From: Acinetobacter sp. NIPH 2100 | Lineage (GTDB): Bacteria > Pseudomonadota > Gammaproteobacteria > Pseudomonadales > Moraxellaceae | Assembly (NCBI RefSeq): GCF_000369805.1 | Contig: NZ_KB850224.1 | Location: 3,824,460-3,888,459, forward strand | Length of the DNA: 64,000 nucleotides | Reading direction: 5' to 3' | Shown: piece after piece, positions 61,456-64,000 of the stretch | Layout of the letters: the number at the start of each line of letters is the position of its first letter | How positions within the stretch are numbered: the stretch's first letter is position 1 | Position numbers and translations under genes: made by a program | Notes under the pieces: model-generated | Told to the model about the DNA's origin: nothing | The model's input: the letters and a program-made list of their open reading frames with translations, nothing else | Databases searched by the model: none

Positions 61456-61563
61456 GGCATATCTCCCTCTTTTTATTCTTATCTTAGGGAATTGCATTCA
61501 TAAAAATACTGTAAAAGTGTTGTTGTTATGATGACTGAGTTTTCTTGATTGCCTAGGTAAAGA

Positions 61564-62049
61564 TCAGCGTATCCAACGCACAATATAATCTTCAATCTGT
61601 TCCTCATCAATTTCAGTTTCTGAAATACAACGCCCGGCTGCGGACTTCTTCGCCTTGATCACACTTTGACGCGAACCTGTATTGAGGTAATGCCAAGACG
61701 GCAAATTCTTGCCTTCACTTAAACGACGGTACGCACAGCTTGGCGGCAACCAAGAAATCGTACTGAGCCGCTCAGGTGTCAGCTGAATACAGTCAGGCAC
61801 TTGTTGCTGACGGTTGGGGTAATCTGAACAACGCGCGGTTTTACAATCCAACAATTTGCACGACACTTTGGTATAAGCCACTTCTGCGGTTTCTTCGTCT
61901 TCTAACTTGACCAGACAACATAAACCACAACCATCACACAATGCTTCCCACTCCGCATTGCTGAGCTGATCAAGCGGATATTGTTTCCAAAAGTTGGGGC
62001 GCAATTCGACGGACATACCAGTTGTTTCAATTTTAAAGGAGCTTTGCAT
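61564..62049 (-). CDS. YcgN family cysteine-cluster protein (UPF0260)
   Basis: 161 residues. EWEALCDGCGLCCLVKLEDEETAEVAYTKVSCKLLD carries the CxxCxxxC cluster, and PDCIQLTPERLSTISWLPPSCAYRRLSEGKNLPSWHYLNTGSRQSV matches YcgN of E. coli throughout. Further cysteines suggest metal binding (iron-sulfur or zinc). Function unknown. The start could also be ATG at 62061 or a later ATG (MSVELRPNFWKQ) close to the E. coli start. Confidence 0.88.
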   Translation of the reverse strand: MQSSFKIETTGMSVELRPNFWKQYPLDQLSNAEWEALCDGCGLCCLVKLEDEETAEVAYTKVSCKLLDCKTARCSDYPNRQQQVPDCIQLTPERLSTISWLPPSCAYRRLSEGKNLPSWHYLNTGSRQSVIKAKKSAAGRCISETEIDEEQIEDYIVRWIR

Positions 62050-62202
62050 TATAGCATTCATCCATGCTCAACTTGGCCCAATCTCTTTTAACTCATTTAA
62101 CACTTCTTTAAGTATTAAACATTTAAACCACATAAACACCACATTTCGCTTAAAAAACACACGCTATAGTGGACTCATAACGAAAAATTAGGAGAACACG
62201 AC

Positions 62203-62361
62203 ATGTTCCGTTGGGCCATTATTTTTGCTGTAATCGCGCTCATTGCCAGTTTATTAGGTTTTGGTGGTGTGGCAGGTTTATCCAAAGATTTCGCAGTCAT
62301 CTTATTGGTTGTTGCTGTCATCTTAGCAATCGTTGGGTTTATATCTAGAGGTAAAGTCTAG
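62203..62361 (+). CDS. DUF1328 family small membrane protein (YtjA-like)
   Basis: 52 residues, MFRWAIIFAVIALIASLLGFGGVAGLSKDFAVILLVVAVILAIVGFISRGKV, with two membrane helices joined by a GGVAGLSKD loop, exactly the DUF1328/YtjA pattern. AGGAGA lies 9 bases before the ATG. The family is induced by stress in several proteobacteria, but its role is unknown. A terminator follows. Confidence 0.9.
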   Translation: MFRWAIIFAVIALIASLLGFGGVAGLSKDFAVILLVVAVILAIVGFISRGKV

Positions 62362-62380
62362 TTATCTGACTTACCCAAAA

Positions 62381-62418
62381 AATAAAAAAGAAGAATCTTG
62401 GTATTCTTCTTTTTTATT
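62381..62418 (+). terminator. Terminator of the DUF1328 gene
   Basis: AAAAAAGAAGAAT/ATTCTTCTTTTTT stem-loop, AT-rich but perfect over 13 bp, with a T-rich tail. Confidence 0.8.
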
Positions 62419-62519
62419 TTTAATCGCCGCTAAAACAAGCGTATTTATTCTGTTTTTACGCTGCCATCCTTTTTATGTTTTAATCAATGCATTCTAAAAA
62501 TACAGATCAGGATTATAGA

Positions 62520-63257
62520 ATGAGCTTCCCGATTAACACCCGTGAAATTGAATATACCGCTCCCGATGGTCAACTCTTAATTGGTTATTTCGCTGCACCC
62601 GCAATTGATATGCCTGTTGCAGGCGTGATTGTTGCACCTGAATGGTGGGGGCGTAATGCATACACTGAGCAACGCGCACATGAGCTTGCCGAACATGGTT
62701 TTGCTGCTCTAGCAATTGATATGTATGGCGATAAAAAAGTGACCACGGCTGTACCCCAAGCTTCAGAATGGATGAATCAAACTTTTGAGCATGCAGATAC
62801 CATCGTCAATCGTGCTCAAGCAGGCTTAGAAACTTTAGCAGCTCAAGCAGAAGTCAATGCAGATAAACTTGCAGCAGTCGGTTTCTGTTATGGTGGTAAA
62901 GTGGTATTGGATTTAGCTCGTTCAGGTGCAGATCTCAAAGCAGTTGCAACCTTTCATGCCATCTTGAGTCCTAAAGCCCCTGCTGAGAAAGGCAAAGTTA
63001 AAGCCGAGATTTTAGTGCTACATGGTGAGTTGGACAGCATGGTGACCTTAGACAATGTCGCAAGCTTCCGTCAGGAAATGCATGATGCAGGCGTTGATCA
63101 CGACGTGATTATTTTTGAAGACGCAAAGCATGGTTTTAGTAACCCACTTGCTGATGAACGTGCTAAAGCCAACAATGTTGACTTAGGTTATAACGCTGAA
63201 GCTGAGCGTCAAAGTCTTGAAGCGATGTATGAGCTGTTGGATAAACATTTAAAGTGA
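62520..63257 (+). CDS. Dienelactone hydrolase family protein
   Basis: 245 residues, an alpha/beta hydrolase of the DLH type. The nucleophile is a cysteine in AAVGFCYGGKVVLDLA; the acid follows in LVLHGELDSMVTLDNV and the His in FEDAKHGFSNPLADERA. IVAPEWWGRNAYTEQRAHELAEHGFAALAIDMYG is a family hallmark. Without aromatic catabolism genes nearby, a role in chlorocatechol breakdown is not supported; it may be a general esterase. The ATG at 62520 gives the conserved N-terminus; an upstream start adds 11 residues. Confidence 0.88.
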   Translation: MSFPINTREIEYTAPDGQLLIGYFAAPAIDMPVAGVIVAPEWWGRNAYTEQRAHELAEHGFAALAIDMYGDKKVTTAVPQASEWMNQTFEHADTIVNRAQAGLETLAAQAEVNADKLAAVGFCYGGKVVLDLARSGADLKAVATFHAILSPKAPAEKGKVKAEILVLHGELDSMVTLDNVASFRQEMHDAGVDHDVIIFEDAKHGFSNPLADERAKANNVDLGYNAEAERQSLEAMYELLDKHLK

Positions 63258-63375
63258 TTTGAAAATATTGCTAAAAGTCTAGAGGCAAAGAATGAAACAA
63301 AATAACTTTTTTTGTTTAATCACTCGATAATCTTTGCTGTTTGTAAAACCAGAATCTAAACGCTCGTAAAAGTTT

Positions 63376-63487
63376 ACTAGAGCAAAGGCGACATGGATGT
63401 CGCCCATTGAACTGCATTACAAGGACGTAATGTCAGTTCAATAAAGGATTTTTGCTTACTTTTCATCCTTGAAAAGTAAGGCGAGCC
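63376..63487 (+). repeat. Three-hairpin structured intergenic repeat, copy B
   Basis: Matches copy A at 30916 over about 110 bp. Hairpin 1 (63387-63404) is GGCGAC-ATGGAT-GTCGCC: a G-C pair of copy A has become A-T. Hairpin 2 (63407-63441) keeps TTGAACTG/CAGTTCAA, but its inner stem is now CATTAC/GTAATG around AAGGAC. Hairpin 3 (63456-63479) is TTACTTTTCA/TGAAAAGTAA, where one G-C pair is flipped to C-G. The gap 63258-63846 has no supported gene apart from this repeat and the inverted fragment at 63658. Confidence 0.65.
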
Positions 63488-63657
63488 GCAGGCTGATGAA
63501 AAGTTAGATAAGAGCTTAGCATAGCTCCGCAGTGCTAGCATTGCCCCATTTTATACTCAAAATTGCAATCATTACATGTAGGGCGATGCCTTATTTTGAC
63601 GGGTCATGAGTTTCGACTAACGCAACGCAAGGCCCCCCTCTATTGGGCTGATTATAC

Positions 63658-63714
63658 TGCCTGAGCAATTGTCAAAGCAGCTCATTGGGCGGCATCCATG
63701 CCTTTGCTCAGGCA
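63658..63714 (-). repeat. 57-bp inverted-repeat element upstream of mutY, related to the three-hairpin repeat
   Basis: Perfect 11-bp terminal inverted repeats TGCCTGAGCAA/TTGCTCAGGCA bound a 35-bp centre. Read on the minus strand the element begins GAGCAAAGGC, ATGGATGCCGCCCA, TGAGCTGC, which matches the first 35 bases of copy B in the opposite orientation. With copy B it frames 63376-63714 as a pair of inverted ends. It lies about 130 bp before the mutY start. Confidence 0.55.
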
Positions 63715-63846
63715 AATATAGACGAGACTTGAATCAAACCTTGATCTAAACCCACGCCCCAATCTCGTTAATGTTCCAATAGAATTTTAACGCCTAAAAA
63801 ACCTATTTCCGCTATACTACACCCCTGCTTTTTACTGTTCTGATTC

Positions 63847-64000
63847 ATGCCTGATTTTTCATTTTCTGATGCCCTGCTTACATGGTTCGACCAACACGGT
63901 CGCCATGACTTACCATGGCAAGTTGCCGATGATCCGTACAAGGTATGGGTCTCAGAAATCATGCTGCAACAGACGCAAGTCAAAACTGTACTGCAATATT
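63847..64000 (+). CDS. mutY: Adenine DNA glycosylase MutY, N-terminal part (cut by window edge)
   Basis: MutY removes adenine paired with 8-oxoguanine. Only the first 51 residues are present: FSDALLTWFDQHGRHDLPWQVADDPYKVWVSEIMLQQTQVKTVLQY. The LPWQ, DPYKVWVSEIMLQQTQV signature, with the catalytic Glu at about residue 43 and the minor-groove reading QQTQ motif, is diagnostic. The iron-sulfur and C-terminal NUDIX-like domains lie beyond the window. Confidence 0.95.
   Translation, partial: MPDFSFSDALLTWFDQHGRHDLPWQVADDPYKVWVSEIMLQQTQVKTVLQY

Noticed and set aside
1..64000. CRISPR array, prophage, integron or tRNA-associated island
   Set aside because: No regularly spaced repeats, integrase, phage structural gene cluster, attC-like site or tRNA gene was recognised anywhere in the window.

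Overview
The window looks like chromosomal DNA of an Acinetobacter species (Moraxellaceae), probably not A. baumannii itself. The grounds are gene content and protein character: a class C beta-lactamase of ADC type, an AceI-like PACE transporter beside a LysR gene, gshA-dsbB, glmU-glmS, dapA-bamC-purC, serB divergent from a YtjB/SMP-like gene, and moderate AT richness throughout. No tRNA, rRNA, CRISPR array or intact insertion sequence was seen.

Layout. 1-2.5 kb: start of parE, a YqiA-type esterase and a lipase-like hydrolase. 2.6-9.9 kb: a type VI secretion (T6SS) island read on the minus strand, with a VgrG carrying a C-terminal beta-sandwich extension, a three-domain cell-wall effector (LysM, lysozyme/transglycosylase-like, M23 endopeptidase), a periplasmic candidate immunity protein, a decayed lipoprotein gene and an intact small lipoprotein. 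The part beyond the VgrG body is clearly AT-richer. 10-18 kb: dsbB, gshA, envelope and DUF genes, methionine aminotransferase and a MATE pump. 18-22.5 kb: an SDR/TetR divergent pair with a palindromic operator, then phoB-phoR behind a Pho box. 23-28.9 kb: a regulator-rich stretch (three LysR genes, PACE, PhzF, LysE) holding two copies of a predicted Gac/Rsm-type small RNA. 29-39 kb: psd, rhodanese, pncB, catalase-ankyrin pair, dtd, serB. 39.5-46.2 kb: ribBX-ribH-nusB-thiL-pgpA followed by glmU-glmS. 46.3-53.5 kb: YitT, Lrp, pncA, dapA-bamC-purC and a TonB-dependent receptor. 53.6-64 kb: amidohydrolase, acyltransferase, YddG, rarA, ADC-like beta-lactamase, PQQ-type sugar dehydrogenase, small conserved genes and the start of mutY.

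The strongest unusual signal is the pair of near-identical minus-strand elements near 24.6 and 26.0 kb. Each has, in order, an 18-bp palindrome close to the GacA upstream activating sequence, a -10-like hexamer, about 130 nt with six GGA motifs (several in hairpin loops), and a strong intrinsic terminator. This is the architecture of RsmX/RsmY/RsmZ RNAs that titrate CsrA/RsmA. Base differences between the copies keep the hairpin paired only when read as minus-strand RNA, which supports that strand.

A second unusual signal is an intergenic repeat of about 110 bp with three consecutive hairpins (30.9 and 63.4 kb). Compensatory changes preserve the stems, and GGA hexaloops are closed by C-G pairs. 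A related inverted fragment lies just upstream of mutY. The T6SS island also deserves attention for its effector design and its intact and broken lipoprotein genes.
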